From Flavobacteriales bacterium (GTDB lineage Bacteria; Bacteroidota; Bacteroidia; Flavobacteriales; Flavobacteriaceae): 64,000 nucleotides of DNA. Under the pieces are notes generated by a model. The model saw only the letters and a program-made list of their open reading frames with translations. It was not told the DNA's origin and ran no database searches. A program made the translations under genes and the position numbers. The DNA lies in the NCBI GenBank assembly GCA_018335925.1, contig JAGXRF010000017.1, positions 155,857 to 219,856 of the forward strand, in the 5' to 3' direction. Shown here one piece after another: positions 25,408 through 34,912 of this stretch (position 1 is its first letter; each line of letters opens with the position of its first letter).

Positions 25408-26424
25408 TTGAAAAAAGAAAACGTTTTCGGAAATTTATCTACAGGTGAAACTACCAAGCTATATTCCATCCAAAACAAAAACGGGATGACATTGTATGTC
25501 ACCAACTATGGAGCAACGGTAACAAAACTAATAGTCCCTACAAACGAGGGTATTACAGATGTGGTGTTGGGATTTGACCGAGTTGAAGATTATGAAAAAT
25601 CGTATGAATTACCAAGTGCTCCATATTTTGGTACCATTATTGGTCGAGTAGCCGGAAGGATTGCAAATGCAAACTTTACATTGAATGGCAAAAAATATGA
25701 AGTTACCCAAAACCACGGAAAACATCATTTACATGGGGGTAAAAACGGATTCGGTCAAAAGCTTTGGGAAGTAAAACAATGGGAGGTCAACCTCATTACC
25801 TTACACTACCAAAGTAGTGATTTAGAAGAGGGATATCCGGGGAATTTAGACGTTTTGGTGACTTATGAAATTTTAGAAAACAATACTTGGAAAGTTTCTA
25901 TGGAAGCATGGTGTGATCAGGACACCACGATAAATTTAACCCAACATACTTATTTTAATTTAGATGATAAAGCAACGGATTTAAGTGAGCATTTGATAAA
26001 AATCCTTGCCCAGGAAATGCTTGAGACAAATGCAGAAATGATTCCAACCGGAACTTTTGTCTTAACAAAAGAAAGCAATTTTGATTTCTCTACTTTTCAA
26101 AAAGTTCCAAAAAGCATAGATACTACTTTTATAAACCAAAACAACTTACAAGAAATTGCCATTTTACAGTCGTTAAGTAACGGTATGCAAATGAAAGTTT
26201 ACACCAACCAAGCCGGTACACATGTGTACGTTGGGGGCAACTGTTTTGATCAAATTATTGGCAAAAACCATCTAAAATACCACACTTATAGTGGAATCTG
26301 TTTTGAAGCACAAGGATTTCCGGATGCCATTCACCATGCTAACTTCCCTAGCATTGTATTAAAAAAAAACACCAAATACCAACACGAAACTTGTTTTCAA
26401 TTTGAAAATTTATCAAATAGATGA
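25408..26424 (+). CDS. galM: Aldose 1-epimerase (galactose mutarotase)
   Basis: 338 residues. It interconverts alpha and beta anomers of galactose so that GalK can use it. Motifs: NYGATVTKLIVP, GTIIGRVAGRIANA, the catalytic-region NHGKHHLHGG and LTQHTYFNLDD histidines, and the general-base Glu in GICFEAQGFPDAIHH. The start is a TTG at 25408: no ATG occurs upstream in frame before a TGA at 25384, and the first internal ATG would delete the first strand. It heads the seven-gene operon; its stop overlaps the next start by four bases (ATGA type). Confidence 0.95.
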   Translation: MKKENVFGNLSTGETTKLYSIQNKNGMTLYVTNYGATVTKLIVPTNEGITDVVLGFDRVEDYEKSYELPSAPYFGTIIGRVAGRIANANFTLNGKKYEVTQNHGKHHLHGGKNGFGQKLWEVKQWEVNLITLHYQSSDLEEGYPGNLDVLVTYEILENNTWKVSMEAWCDQDTTINLTQHTYFNLDDKATDLSEHLIKILAQEMLETNAEMIPTGTFVLTKESNFDFSTFQKVPKSIDTTFINQNNLQEIAILQSLSNGMQMKVYTNQAGTHVYVGGNCFDQIIGKNHLKYHTYSGICFEAQGFPDAIHHANFPSIVLKKNTKYQHETCFQFENLSNR

Positions 26425-27488
26425 AAAAACTCATTGCTTACCTGTCCATTTTTGTGATTTCTTGCAGTAGCAATGAAGAAGTCAATAACCAACCAGAACC
26501 TCAGCCTATTGAAGAGGAAATTCGCGGTGCCGATTTGTCTTTTTTACCCGAAGCAGAAGCAGCCAATGTGGTTTACAAATTCAATCAGCAAAACCAATCA
26601 CCTTTAATTACTTTAAAAAACAAAGGAGCCAATTATATTAGACTTCGAATTTGGCACCAACCATCCGGAATGCATAGCTCTTTAGCAGAAGTGAAAACCA
26701 TGGCTCAAAGAATCAAACAAGCAGGAATGAAAGTTTGGCTTACGGTACATTATTCCGATACTTGGGCTGATCCGGGGCAACAACAACTTCCGGCAGCTTG
26801 GCAAAATTTAAATTTTTCGCAAGTACTTTCCGAAGCCACAGCCTATACCCAATTACTATTGCAAGAAATTCAACCAGACCTAATTCAAATTGGCAATGAA
26901 ATTAATGTGGGATTGCTACATCCACACGGACATTTGATTCAACAAAAAAACCAATGTATTCAATTGTTGCAATCCATTGCTCAAACCATTCGAACCAATC
27001 GTCCGAACTGCAAAATTATGTTACACTATGCAGGTTTAAACGGAAGCAATTGGTTTTTTGACCAAGTAAAAACAGTTGATTATGATTATATGGGGTTGTC
27101 TTTCTACCCAATTTGGCACGGTCAAAGTCTCACCGAATTATCACAAACTATTGCCAATTTAAGCTCTACCTATCAAAAGAAAATTGTTTTGGCTGAAGTA
27201 GCTTACCCATTCACCTTAAATTGGAATGATTGGACCAATAACATTGTTGGGCTTTCCAACCAGTTAGTTCCGAATTATCCTGCCACCCCTCAAGGACAAA
27301 AAGATTATTTACTTGCCATTAAAAATTTGAAAAACACCCATGCCAATTATCTAGGATTTTGTTATTGGGGCACGGAATGGGTCTCGTTTTACGGAAATCA
27401 AGCCACCAATGGTTCCAGTTGGGAAAACCAAGCTTTGTGGGATTTTAACGGAAATGCCTTACCTGCACTTGATGCTTTTAACCCATAA
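26421..27488 (+). CDS. GH53 endo-beta-1,4-galactanase, lipoprotein
   Basis: 355 residues. Lipoprotein signal ending VISC with Cys15, then an acidic/proline linker (NNQPEPQPIEEE), so it is probably exported to the cell surface. The (beta/alpha)8 GH53 fold is marked by RGADLSFLPE, IRLRIWHQPSG, VHYSDTWADPGQQ, the acid/base Glu160 in LIQIGNEIN, GLSFYPIW, and the nucleophile Glu259 in VLAEVAYPF. Such enzymes cut beta-1,4-galactan or arabinogalactan type I side chains of pectin. It overlaps galM by four bases and precedes its paralogue by three bases. Confidence 0.93.
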   Translation: MKKLIAYLSIFVISCSSNEEVNNQPEPQPIEEEIRGADLSFLPEAEAANVVYKFNQQNQSPLITLKNKGANYIRLRIWHQPSGMHSSLAEVKTMAQRIKQAGMKVWLTVHYSDTWADPGQQQLPAAWQNLNFSQVLSEATAYTQLLLQEIQPDLIQIGNEINVGLLHPHGHLIQQKNQCIQLLQSIAQTIRTNRPNCKIMLHYAGLNGSNWFFDQVKTVDYDYMGLSFYPIWHGQSLTELSQTIANLSSTYQKKIVLAEVAYPFTLNWNDWTNNIVGLSNQLVPNYPATPQGQKDYLLAIKNLKNTHANYLGFCYWGTEWVSFYGNQATNGSSWENQALWDFNGNALPALDAFNP

Positions 27489-27491
27489 ATT

Positions 27492-28598
27492 ATGAGGAAT
27501 ACGTTATTTTTTTTGGTTTTATTTGGTTCGATGTTATTCGGACAAAGTAACTTTTATTTGGGAGCAGATTTGTCTTATGTAAATGAAGTAGAAGATGCCG
27601 GAGCAGTATATCGATATAAAAAAAAGAAAATAGACCCTTACCAATTGTTCGCACAAAAAAAATGCAACTTAGTTCGTTTGCGTTTATGGCATCAGCCTTC
27701 CCACTCACCTTATTCTAACTTGGCAGATGTTACCAAATCTATCCAAAGAGCAAAAAAACAAAGCATGCAAGTTTTATTGGATTTTCACTATTCTGATACT
27801 TGGGCTGACCCGGAAAAACAATACATCCCAAAAGCTTGGAGCGAAATTTCGGATCTAAAAATTTTAGGTGACTCTGTTTACCAATACACCTACAAAACAC
27901 TAGAACATTTGTTTCGATTAAAACAACTGCCAGAAATAGTACAAATTGGAAACGAAACCAATAGCGAAATTTTACAACCTGAAGGAAAACATGCAGAGAA
28001 AATTAATTGGGAAAAAAATACCTTTTTATTAAACCAAGGATTATTGGCTGTAAAAGATTTTAACGAAAAACACCAAACCAACATCCAACGTATGTTGCAC
28101 ATTGCACAACCCGAAAATGCATTGTGGTGGTTTGAAGAAGCAGATCAAAATGGCATTGAAAATTACGAATGGATTGGCTTGTCCTATTATCCGTTGTGGA
28201 GTAAATATACCATGGAACAACTTCCGGAGGCATTATCCATATTAAAAGAAAAGCACCAAAAAGAAATCATGATAGTAGAAACAGCCTATCCATTTACCTT
28301 AACAAACATCGACAAAGCAAATAATATATTAAACGAAAAAGCTCTTTTGCCTGAATTTCCATGTAGCCCGGAAGGACAAAAAAAATACATGATTTCTTTG
28401 GTAAACCAAGCTATAAAAGGTGGTGCCAAGGGAGTGATTTATTGGGAAGCCGCATGGGTAACCTCCAATGCACATACCTTATGGGGACATGGCTCTCATT
28501 GGGATAATGCCACATTTTTTGACAGTTCCAATCAAAATGAAGCCTTGCCTGTATTTGATTTTTTTAATCCGAAAAACTACCTTTTTCAAAACAATTAA
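27492..28598 (+). CDS. GH53 endo-beta-1,4-galactanase, secreted paralogue
   Basis: 368 residues. The N-terminus MRNTLFFLVLFGSMLFGQ is a cleavable signal peptide without a lipobox, unlike its neighbour, so it is likely periplasmic or soluble. GH53 motifs: GADLSYVNEVE, VRLRLWHQPSH, DFHYSDTWADPEKQ, acid/base Glu155 in VQIGNETNSEI, GLSYYPLW, nucleophile Glu263 in VETAYPFTL, and GVIYWEAAWV near the end. It is divergent enough from the first GH53 to be an old duplicate. A division of labour (surface chain cutting, periplasmic oligosaccharide cutting) is inferred from the differing signals. Confidence 0.93.
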   Translation: MRNTLFFLVLFGSMLFGQSNFYLGADLSYVNEVEDAGAVYRYKKKKIDPYQLFAQKKCNLVRLRLWHQPSHSPYSNLADVTKSIQRAKKQSMQVLLDFHYSDTWADPEKQYIPKAWSEISDLKILGDSVYQYTYKTLEHLFRLKQLPEIVQIGNETNSEILQPEGKHAEKINWEKNTFLLNQGLLAVKDFNEKHQTNIQRMLHIAQPENALWWFEEADQNGIENYEWIGLSYYPLWSKYTMEQLPEALSILKEKHQKEIMIVETAYPFTLTNIDKANNILNEKALLPEFPCSPEGQKKYMISLVNQAIKGGAKGVIYWEAAWVTSNAHTLWGHGSHWDNATFFDSSNQNEALPVFDFFNPKNYLFQNN

Positions 28599-28600
28599 GC

Positions 28601-30928
28601 ATGAAAAAACTAGGCCTTTTTATACTACTAACCGTTTGCATTTCTTGTAACCAACCCCAAGAAAATTGGAAAAACGAAGTTGCTTTGTTTAACGAAAATT
28701 GGGAATTTACTTTAGATAGTACCTCTAATCAATGGACACAAATTACAGTTCCACATACCCCACAATTAGAGCCTTTGGTAATTTTGAAGCAATGGCAAGG
28801 CAACTGCTGGTACCAAAAAAAATGGGAAATAACAGAATTAGACCAAAAAAAGCATTTTTTAGAATTTGAAGGAGTAATGCATGAAGCCACCTTTTGGCTG
28901 AACGGAAAAAAAATATACCATCACCAAGGGGGGTACACTCCTTTTGTTGTGAATTTGAATACAGCCGTACAAAAAGGGGAAAATCATTTGGTAGTAAAAG
29001 TGAACAATGAAGACAATGGGGATATTCCTCCGGGAAAAACTTTAGAAACGCTTGACTTTAATTTCTATGGAGGCATCTACAGAAATGTGCATTATAAAAA
29101 AATAGGTTCCGTTCACATTACTGATGCCATTTTAAATTTTCAGGACAAAAACTCAGGATATATCATTCATTTTGAAGAAGTTTCTAAAAATTTGGCACTA
29201 GGCTTTGTTCAAGCAGAAATTGCAAATCAAACCGAAACTAACCAAAAAGTACAAATGAAAGTCATCTTTGCATATGATGGCAAAACTGTGGAAACATTTG
29301 AAAGTGATTGGAATAACATTGCTAAAAACAGCAAAAGTGTTATTAAAGTACAAACACAAATCACCAAACCTCAACTTTGGGATGTGGTAAAACCAAATTT
29401 ACATGAAGTAACCATTCAAATTTGGAATGAAAACAAACAGCTAGTTCACGTAGAAAAAGAAAGCATTGGCATTCGAAAATTTGAATTGAAAGAAGATGGC
29501 TTTTATTTAAACAACCAACCAATGTTTTTACAAGGCACCAATCGTCACCAAGAATATCCTTATGTTGGGTATGCCATTTCAGACGAAGCCAATTACCGAG
29601 ATGCCTATAAAATTAAACAAGCAGGTTTTGAATTTGTTCGATTATCTCATTACCCACATTCCACTTCGTTTATGAAAGCATGTGATGCATTTGGTTTAAT
29701 TACGATGAATTGTATTTCGGGATGGCAATATTATGGAGGGGAAAAATTTGTAGAAAACTCCATCAAAGAAATTCAAATATTGGCCAAAAGAGATCGCAAT
29801 AGAACATCCGTAGCATTTTGGGAAGTTTCGTTAAACGAGAGCGAAATGCCTGATGCATACATGGAAAAAGCCAACCAAACTTTAAGAGAATCATTATTTT
29901 ACCAAAAAGCCATCACCGCAGGTTGGATAGATCATCCGAGTTACGATTTATTTATTCCAGCTCGTCAACATGCCAAGCCTCCCATATATTGGAATCATTA
30001 TGAAAAAGGCAATCGAAAAATTTTAATTGCAGAATATGGCGATTGGGAATACTATGCACAAAATGCAGGATTTAACCAAACCGCTTTTGCAGATTTACAA
30101 CCTCAAGATAGAAGCAGCAGACAACTTCGTTCCGCAGGAGAAAAACGTTTATTACAACAAGCTTTTAATTATCAAGAAGCTTTTAACTCCAACTTAAAAG
30201 GAAAACATACCATTGGCCATGCCAATTGGCTGATGTTTGATTACAATCGTGGCTATGCTCCTGATTTAGAAAGCTCAGGAATTAGCGATATTTTTCGCAT
30301 TCCAAAATTTGCCCACTACTTTTACCAAAGTCAACGTGATTTAAGTAAGTTTCCAAATACAGAACCTACCCTATTTATTGCCAATTATTGGAACGATGTA
30401 AACACAAAAACCATCACCGTTTTCTCCAATCTAGAGGAAATTGCTTTGTACATAAATGAGGAATTAGTCGAAAGAAAAAGACCAACCATCAATTCTTTTT
30501 CTGACCAATTATTACATCCTCCGTTTGTATTTGAAATCAAACAAATGAAACCCGGAGTAATCAAAGCAATTGGATTTAAAAACGGAAAGGCAATTAAAGA
30601 ACATCTGGTAAAAACTCCAGAAAGCCCAAAACAAATTCAACTAGAACTAGATTTATCCAACACACCTGTTTCCAAAAGCCATCCGGATTATTTGTTTGTA
30701 TATGCAAAAATTGTGGATCAAAACCAAACATTGGTTCCAGATGCTACTAATAAAGTTTCTTTTACGATTCAAGGAGCAGAAATTATTGGCCCAAGTGAAG
30801 TGAATGCAGAAGCCGGAATAGCTACCATCTTAGTAAAAACAAACCCAAGAAACGAAACCTTTAGCATAGAAGCATCTTCCAAAGGATTGGCAAAAGGAAA
30901 AATATTACAGAAAAAAATCACCAAATAA
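28601..30928 (+). CDS. GH2 beta-galactosidase-type glycoside hydrolase, lipoprotein
   Basis: 775 residues, smaller than E. coli LacZ. Lipoprotein-like N-terminus with Cys16 (LTVCISC). Domain order: N-terminal jelly roll (about 25-175, with FEGVMHEATFWLNGKKI), Ig-like domain (about 180-292), TIM barrel (about 293-590) with FLQGTNRHQEYPYVG, acid/base Glu413 in WEVSLNESE and nucleophile Glu478 in LIAEYGDWEYY, and C-terminal beta domains with a DUF4982/Ig-like look. The usual Trp-x-x-Gly-Asn-Glu is replaced by Trp-Glu-Val-Ser-Leu-Asn-Glu. It would release terminal galactose from galactan oligosaccharides. Two bases follow the GH53 stop. Confidence 0.92.
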   Translation: MKKLGLFILLTVCISCNQPQENWKNEVALFNENWEFTLDSTSNQWTQITVPHTPQLEPLVILKQWQGNCWYQKKWEITELDQKKHFLEFEGVMHEATFWLNGKKIYHHQGGYTPFVVNLNTAVQKGENHLVVKVNNEDNGDIPPGKTLETLDFNFYGGIYRNVHYKKIGSVHITDAILNFQDKNSGYIIHFEEVSKNLALGFVQAEIANQTETNQKVQMKVIFAYDGKTVETFESDWNNIAKNSKSVIKVQTQITKPQLWDVVKPNLHEVTIQIWNENKQLVHVEKESIGIRKFELKEDGFYLNNQPMFLQGTNRHQEYPYVGYAISDEANYRDAYKIKQAGFEFVRLSHYPHSTSFMKACDAFGLITMNCISGWQYYGGEKFVENSIKEIQILAKRDRNRTSVAFWEVSLNESEMPDAYMEKANQTLRESLFYQKAITAGWIDHPSYDLFIPARQHAKPPIYWNHYEKGNRKILIAEYGDWEYYAQNAGFNQTAFADLQPQDRSSRQLRSAGEKRLLQQAFNYQEAFNSNLKGKHTIGHANWLMFDYNRGYAPDLESSGISDIFRIPKFAHYFYQSQRDLSKFPNTEPTLFIANYWNDVNTKTITVFSNLEEIALYINEELVERKRPTINSFSDQLLHPPFVFEIKQMKPGVIKAIGFKNGKAIKEHLVKTPESPKQIQLELDLSNTPVSKSHPDYLFVYAKIVDQNQTLVPDATNKVSFTIQGAEIIGPSEVNAEAGIATILVKTNPRNETFSIEASSKGLAKGKILQKKITK

Positions 30929-30954
30929 ACACTACCAAAACTCATTAAAAGCTC

Positions 30955-32124
30955 ATGAAGAAAAAACTTGTCAAACAAACCAGCCAATACTTCGAAAAAG
31001 CTTACCAAAGTCAACCAGATTTGGTGGTGCTTTCTCCTGGTAGAATCAATTTGATTGGAGAACATATCGACTACAATGACGGATTTGTGATGCCCGCAGC
31101 CATCAATCGATACGTATGTTTTGCCATTAAAAAGACGGAACAAAATACTGCAAAAATTATTTCTATTGATTTAAATCAAACCCATGAGTTTGATTTAAGT
31201 CAACCTATCAAAAAGCACCAAAAAACATGGATCAATTATTTTGCTGGAGTTTTACACCAAATGCAAGAATTAATTCCGCAAGGTGTACAAATTGTATTTA
31301 GCAGTAACTTGCCTATTGGTGCCGGACTTTCCTCATCAGCTGCTGTAACTTGCGGATTTGCATTTGCTTTAAATGAATTGTTTCAATTACACATTCCAAC
31401 TTTAAAATTAGCCCAAATTGCCCAAAAAACAGAGCATGATTTTGTAGGAGTGAAATGTGGCATCATGGACCAATATGCCAATTTATTCGGAAAGAAAAAC
31501 CACTTTTTGTGGTTAGATTGCGTGGATTTTAGCCACCAGAAAATAGCTATTGACATGAGTAAACATCAATTATTGTTGATTGATAGCCAAGTAAAACATT
31601 CACTTTTAGCCTCTGGGTATAACGATAGAAGAGCAGCAGCAGAAAAAGGAAAAGCATGGTTGATGGCACAATATCCGGAAATCAAATCTTTTAGAGATGT
31701 TACCAAAAAACATCTGGAAATTCTACACAAAAATGTTTCTAAAGAAGTATATGACTGCTGTTTATTTGTAGTAGAAGAAATCCAAAGAGTAAACTATTCT
31801 GTAAAAGCAATTCACCATTACAAAAATGAACAATTGGGAGATTATTTATACCAAACCCACCAAGGTTTGTCAGAGCTATACCAAGTTAGTTGTGTGGAAT
31901 TAGATTATTTAGTAAAAGAAGCTAAAAAAAGCAAAGATGTATTAGGTGCCCGAATGATGGGAGGTGGCTTTGGAGGTTGTATGCTTACTTTAATTGAAAA
32001 AGATGCTGTAAAAGAATTTACGGAAAGTATCTTAAAAAATTACTTTGAAACTTTTGGGGTTCATGCCAAAGCTTACCAAATTAAAATTGCAGATGGCACC
32101 CACGTATACCAAACAAACAACTAA
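30955..32124 (+). CDS. galK: Galactokinase
   Basis: 389 residues. It phosphorylates alpha-D-galactose with ATP, the first committed step of the Leloir pathway. Galactokinase signature GRINLIGEHIDY at 29-40, GHMP ATP-binding motif PIGAGLSSSAA at about 120-130, the CGIMDQYANLFG segment with the catalytic Asp, and the C-terminal GARMMGGGFGGCML motif. It lies 26 bases after the GH2 stop and 4 bases before galT. Confidence 0.97.
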   Translation: MKKKLVKQTSQYFEKAYQSQPDLVVLSPGRINLIGEHIDYNDGFVMPAAINRYVCFAIKKTEQNTAKIISIDLNQTHEFDLSQPIKKHQKTWINYFAGVLHQMQELIPQGVQIVFSSNLPIGAGLSSSAAVTCGFAFALNELFQLHIPTLKLAQIAQKTEHDFVGVKCGIMDQYANLFGKKNHFLWLDCVDFSHQKIAIDMSKHQLLLIDSQVKHSLLASGYNDRRAAAEKGKAWLMAQYPEIKSFRDVTKKHLEILHKNVSKEVYDCCLFVVEEIQRVNYSVKAIHHYKNEQLGDYLYQTHQGLSELYQVSCVELDYLVKEAKKSKDVLGARMMGGGFGGCMLTLIEKDAVKEFTESILKNYFETFGVHAKAYQIKIADGTHVYQTNN

Positions 32125-32128
32125 TTAC

Positions 32129-33178
32129 ATGAAAACCTTTGATAACCAACAACACGCACATCGAAGATACAATCCGCTTTTAGGAGAATGGATTTTGGTT
32201 TCGCCTCAACGAACGCAACGACCGTGGCAAGGACAAAAAGAAACTGCTGCCAAATTACCCGACAATCCTTATGATCCAACTTGTTATTTGTGTCCGGGTA
32301 ATGAAAGATCTAACGGAGAAACCAATCCAAACTATGAAAGTAGTTTTGTGTTTACCAACGATTTTCCAGCTTTACAATCAGAAAAAACAGAGAAAAATAA
32401 TTCGGACGATTTCTTTTTTCAATCCAAACCAGAATTTGGCATCAATAAAGTTATTTGCTTTTCTCCAAAACATCATTTGACTTTGCCATTGATGACGGTG
32501 GAAGAAATTACCGAAGTGGTAAAAACTTGGAAAAACGAGTACCAAAGTTTGGGTGCCAACCCAGATATTAACTATGTGCAAATTTTTGAAAACAAAGGTT
32601 CTGTGATGGGATGTAGCAACCCGCATCCGCACGGACAAATTTGGGCACAAAATAGTTTGCCTACTTTGGTGGAACGCACTCAAGAACAATTAAAAAAATA
32701 TTACACTCTACACCAAGCAACCTTATTGGCTGACTATTTATCTCATGAATTAAAAGCCCAAGAAAGAATTGTTGCTGAAAATGATTCGTTTGTTAATTTG
32801 GTACCATTTTGGGCAACTTGGCCATTTGAAACCATGATTTTAAGTAAAAAGCCATTAGGTTCTATTGCTGAATTTTCTGAAAAAGAAATGATTGATTTGG
32901 CAGATATGGTCAAACAAACCACGGTAATGTACGACAATTTGTTTGAAACATCCTTCCCGTATTCTGCTGGAATGCACCAAGCACCAACCGATGGATTAAG
33001 TCATCCTGAATGGCATTTTCACTTTCACTTTTATCCACCATTGTTGCGAAGTGCTACCGTGAAAAAATTCATGGTTGGATACGAAATGTTAGGGGAAGCT
33101 CAAAGAGACATCACCCCAGAAAAAAGTGCTGGGATTTTAAAAAACTTATCAAAAACACATTACTCACTTAACTCCTAA
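32129..33178 (+). CDS. galT: Galactose-1-phosphate uridylyltransferase
   Basis: 349 residues from ATG 32129 (MKTFDNQQHAHRRYNPLLGEW); the longer open frame from 32045 overlaps galK and is out of character. It swaps UMP between UDP-glucose and galactose-1-phosphate. Visible are the zinc-site CYLCPGN, the active-site NPHPHGQIWA (His-Pro-His), and the second zinc-region HFHFYPPLLR. No galE is in the window, so UDP-galactose 4-epimerase must be encoded elsewhere. The symporter gene starts 5 bases after the stop. Confidence 0.97.
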   Translation: MKTFDNQQHAHRRYNPLLGEWILVSPQRTQRPWQGQKETAAKLPDNPYDPTCYLCPGNERSNGETNPNYESSFVFTNDFPALQSEKTEKNNSDDFFFQSKPEFGINKVICFSPKHHLTLPLMTVEEITEVVKTWKNEYQSLGANPDINYVQIFENKGSVMGCSNPHPHGQIWAQNSLPTLVERTQEQLKKYYTLHQATLLADYLSHELKAQERIVAENDSFVNLVPFWATWPFETMILSKKPLGSIAEFSEKEMIDLADMVKQTTVMYDNLFETSFPYSAGMHQAPTDGLSHPEWHFHFHFYPPLLRSATVKKFMVGYEMLGEAQRDITPEKSAGILKNLSKTHYSLNS

Positions 33179-33183
33179 CCAAT

Positions 33184-34845
33184 ATGAACACAGGATTTGA
33201 AACTTTAGATTATGTTTTGTTCGTCCTTTACGCACTTTTAATTTTGAGTGTAGGTTTGTTCGTTTCACGAAAAAAAGACGGCAAAGAAAAAAGCGCAGAA
33301 GACTACTTTTTGGCAAGTAAATCGTTGCCTTGGTGGGCTATTGGTACTTCATTAATTGCAGCAAATATTTCTGCTGAACAATTTATAGGTATGTCCGGAT
33401 CCGGGTTTGCACTTGGTTTGGCAATATCCTCCTACGAATGGATGGCAGCCATAACTTTGCTCATTGTTGGTAAATTCTTTTTACCAGTTTTCATGAAAAA
33501 AGGGATTTATACCATTCCGGAATTTGTAGAAAAAAGATACTCTTCTGAATTAAAACGAATTCTTGCCGTATTTTGGGTATCGCTATATGTATTTGTAAAC
33601 ATAGCTTCGGTGTTGTATCTAGGAGCATTAGCAATGCATACCGTAATGGGAGTTTCCATGACTACAGCCATTATCGGATTAAGTGCTTTTGCTGCTGCTT
33701 ATTCGTTGTATGGAGGATTGGCTTCCATTGCATGGACAGACAGTATACAAGTAGTATTTTTAATTTTAGGAGGATTGGTAACTACCTATTTGGCTTTAAA
33801 CACCGTATCGGGTGGTGAAGGCTGGTGGCAAGGCATGCAATTGATTTATGAAAAAGCTCCGGAAAAATTCCACATGATTTTACCAAACGACCATCCAGAA
33901 TATATGAATCTACCTGGTTTAGGAGTATTGTTAGGAGGAATGTGGGTGGCAAATTTATACTATTGGGGATTTAATCAATACATCATCCAACGTGCTTTGG
34001 CTGCAAAAAGCTTGCAAGAAGCACAAAAAGGAATTGTATTGGCTGCATTTTTAAAAATCCTCTTGCCTTTTATTATTGTAATTCCTGGTATTGCAGCTTA
34101 TGTAATTGTGCAAGACAGTACCCTTTTAGGTTCGCTAGGCGAAGCCGGATTGCAAAACTTACCAAGTAGTGCACAAGCCGACAAGGCTTATCCATGGTTG
34201 ATACAATTCTTACCAACCGGGCTTAAAGGGTTGGCATTTGTAGCTTTGGCAGCGGCTATAGTTTCCTCCTTAGCATCCATGTTAAATTCTACTGCAACTA
34301 TTTTTACCATGGATATTTACAAAGGCTATTTGAAAAAAGATGCTAATGATGGCCAATTGGTGCAAGTAGGTAGATTGGTTGGAATTATTGCATTAATTAT
34401 CGGAGCGTTATTGGCTCCTCTTTTAGGAGGAATTCCACAAGCATTTCAGTTTATCCAAGAATATACCGGTATTGTAAGTCCTGGAATTTTAGCAGTATTC
34501 TTGATGGGCTTGTTTTGGAAAAAAGCCACCAATCAAGGAGCTATCAAGGCTGTTTTGCTATCTATTCCAATCGCTATGTTTTTCAAAATTGGTCCCAAAG
34601 GATGGCTAACAGATAGTGCCATTGCCAACTGGTTTCCTAACCTTCCGTTTTTAGACCAAATGGCTTACACTTTATTATTGAGTATGGCAGTTTTGGTATT
34701 TTTTAGTTGGATAGAAAATAAAGGGAAAGATGACAGCAAAGGGTTTACCCATGAAAAAGAAACTTTTGCTACCAATCGATTCTTCAATTTGAATAGCTAC
34801 ATCGTATTATTGATTTTAGCATTCTTGTATGCGTTCTTTTGGTAA
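33184..34845 (+). CDS. Na+/galactose symporter of the SSS family (vSGLT-like)
   Basis: 553 residues, about 14 membrane helices. It closely resembles the Vibrio Na+/galactose symporter as I recall it: SLPWWAIGTSLIAANISAEQFIGMSGSG, SSYEWMAAITLLIVGKFFLP, LYYWGFNQYIIQRALAAKSLQEAQKG, ALAAAIVSSLASMLNSTATIFTMDIYKGYL and QYTG-like EYTGIVSPGILAVFLMGLFWKK. Sugar-binding Gln66 and Glu85 correspond to vSGLT Gln69 and Glu88; the residue matching Ser91 appears to be Ala88. Na+-site serines are kept in VSSLASMLNSTA. As the last gene of the operon it provides inner-membrane galactose uptake. Confidence 0.94.
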   Translation: MNTGFETLDYVLFVLYALLILSVGLFVSRKKDGKEKSAEDYFLASKSLPWWAIGTSLIAANISAEQFIGMSGSGFALGLAISSYEWMAAITLLIVGKFFLPVFMKKGIYTIPEFVEKRYSSELKRILAVFWVSLYVFVNIASVLYLGALAMHTVMGVSMTTAIIGLSAFAAAYSLYGGLASIAWTDSIQVVFLILGGLVTTYLALNTVSGGEGWWQGMQLIYEKAPEKFHMILPNDHPEYMNLPGLGVLLGGMWVANLYYWGFNQYIIQRALAAKSLQEAQKGIVLAAFLKILLPFIIVIPGIAAYVIVQDSTLLGSLGEAGLQNLPSSAQADKAYPWLIQFLPTGLKGLAFVALAAAIVSSLASMLNSTATIFTMDIYKGYLKKDANDGQLVQVGRLVGIIALIIGALLAPLLGGIPQAFQFIQEYTGIVSPGILAVFLMGLFWKKATNQGAIKAVLLSIPIAMFFKIGPKGWLTDSAIANWFPNLPFLDQMAYTLLLSMAVLVFFSWIENKGKDDSKGFTHEKETFATNRFFNLNSYIVLLILAFLYAFFW

Positions 34846-34912
34846 ATTTTTAAAGGATATCTATTTTCAACTATTAATTGATTATCTTAGCTAATCTTCA
34901 AAACATCCATTT

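Noticed and set aside
32045..32128. Longer N-terminus for galT
   Set aside because: It overlaps the end of galK by 80 bases and has no GalT character; the ATG at 32129 gives the normal start.
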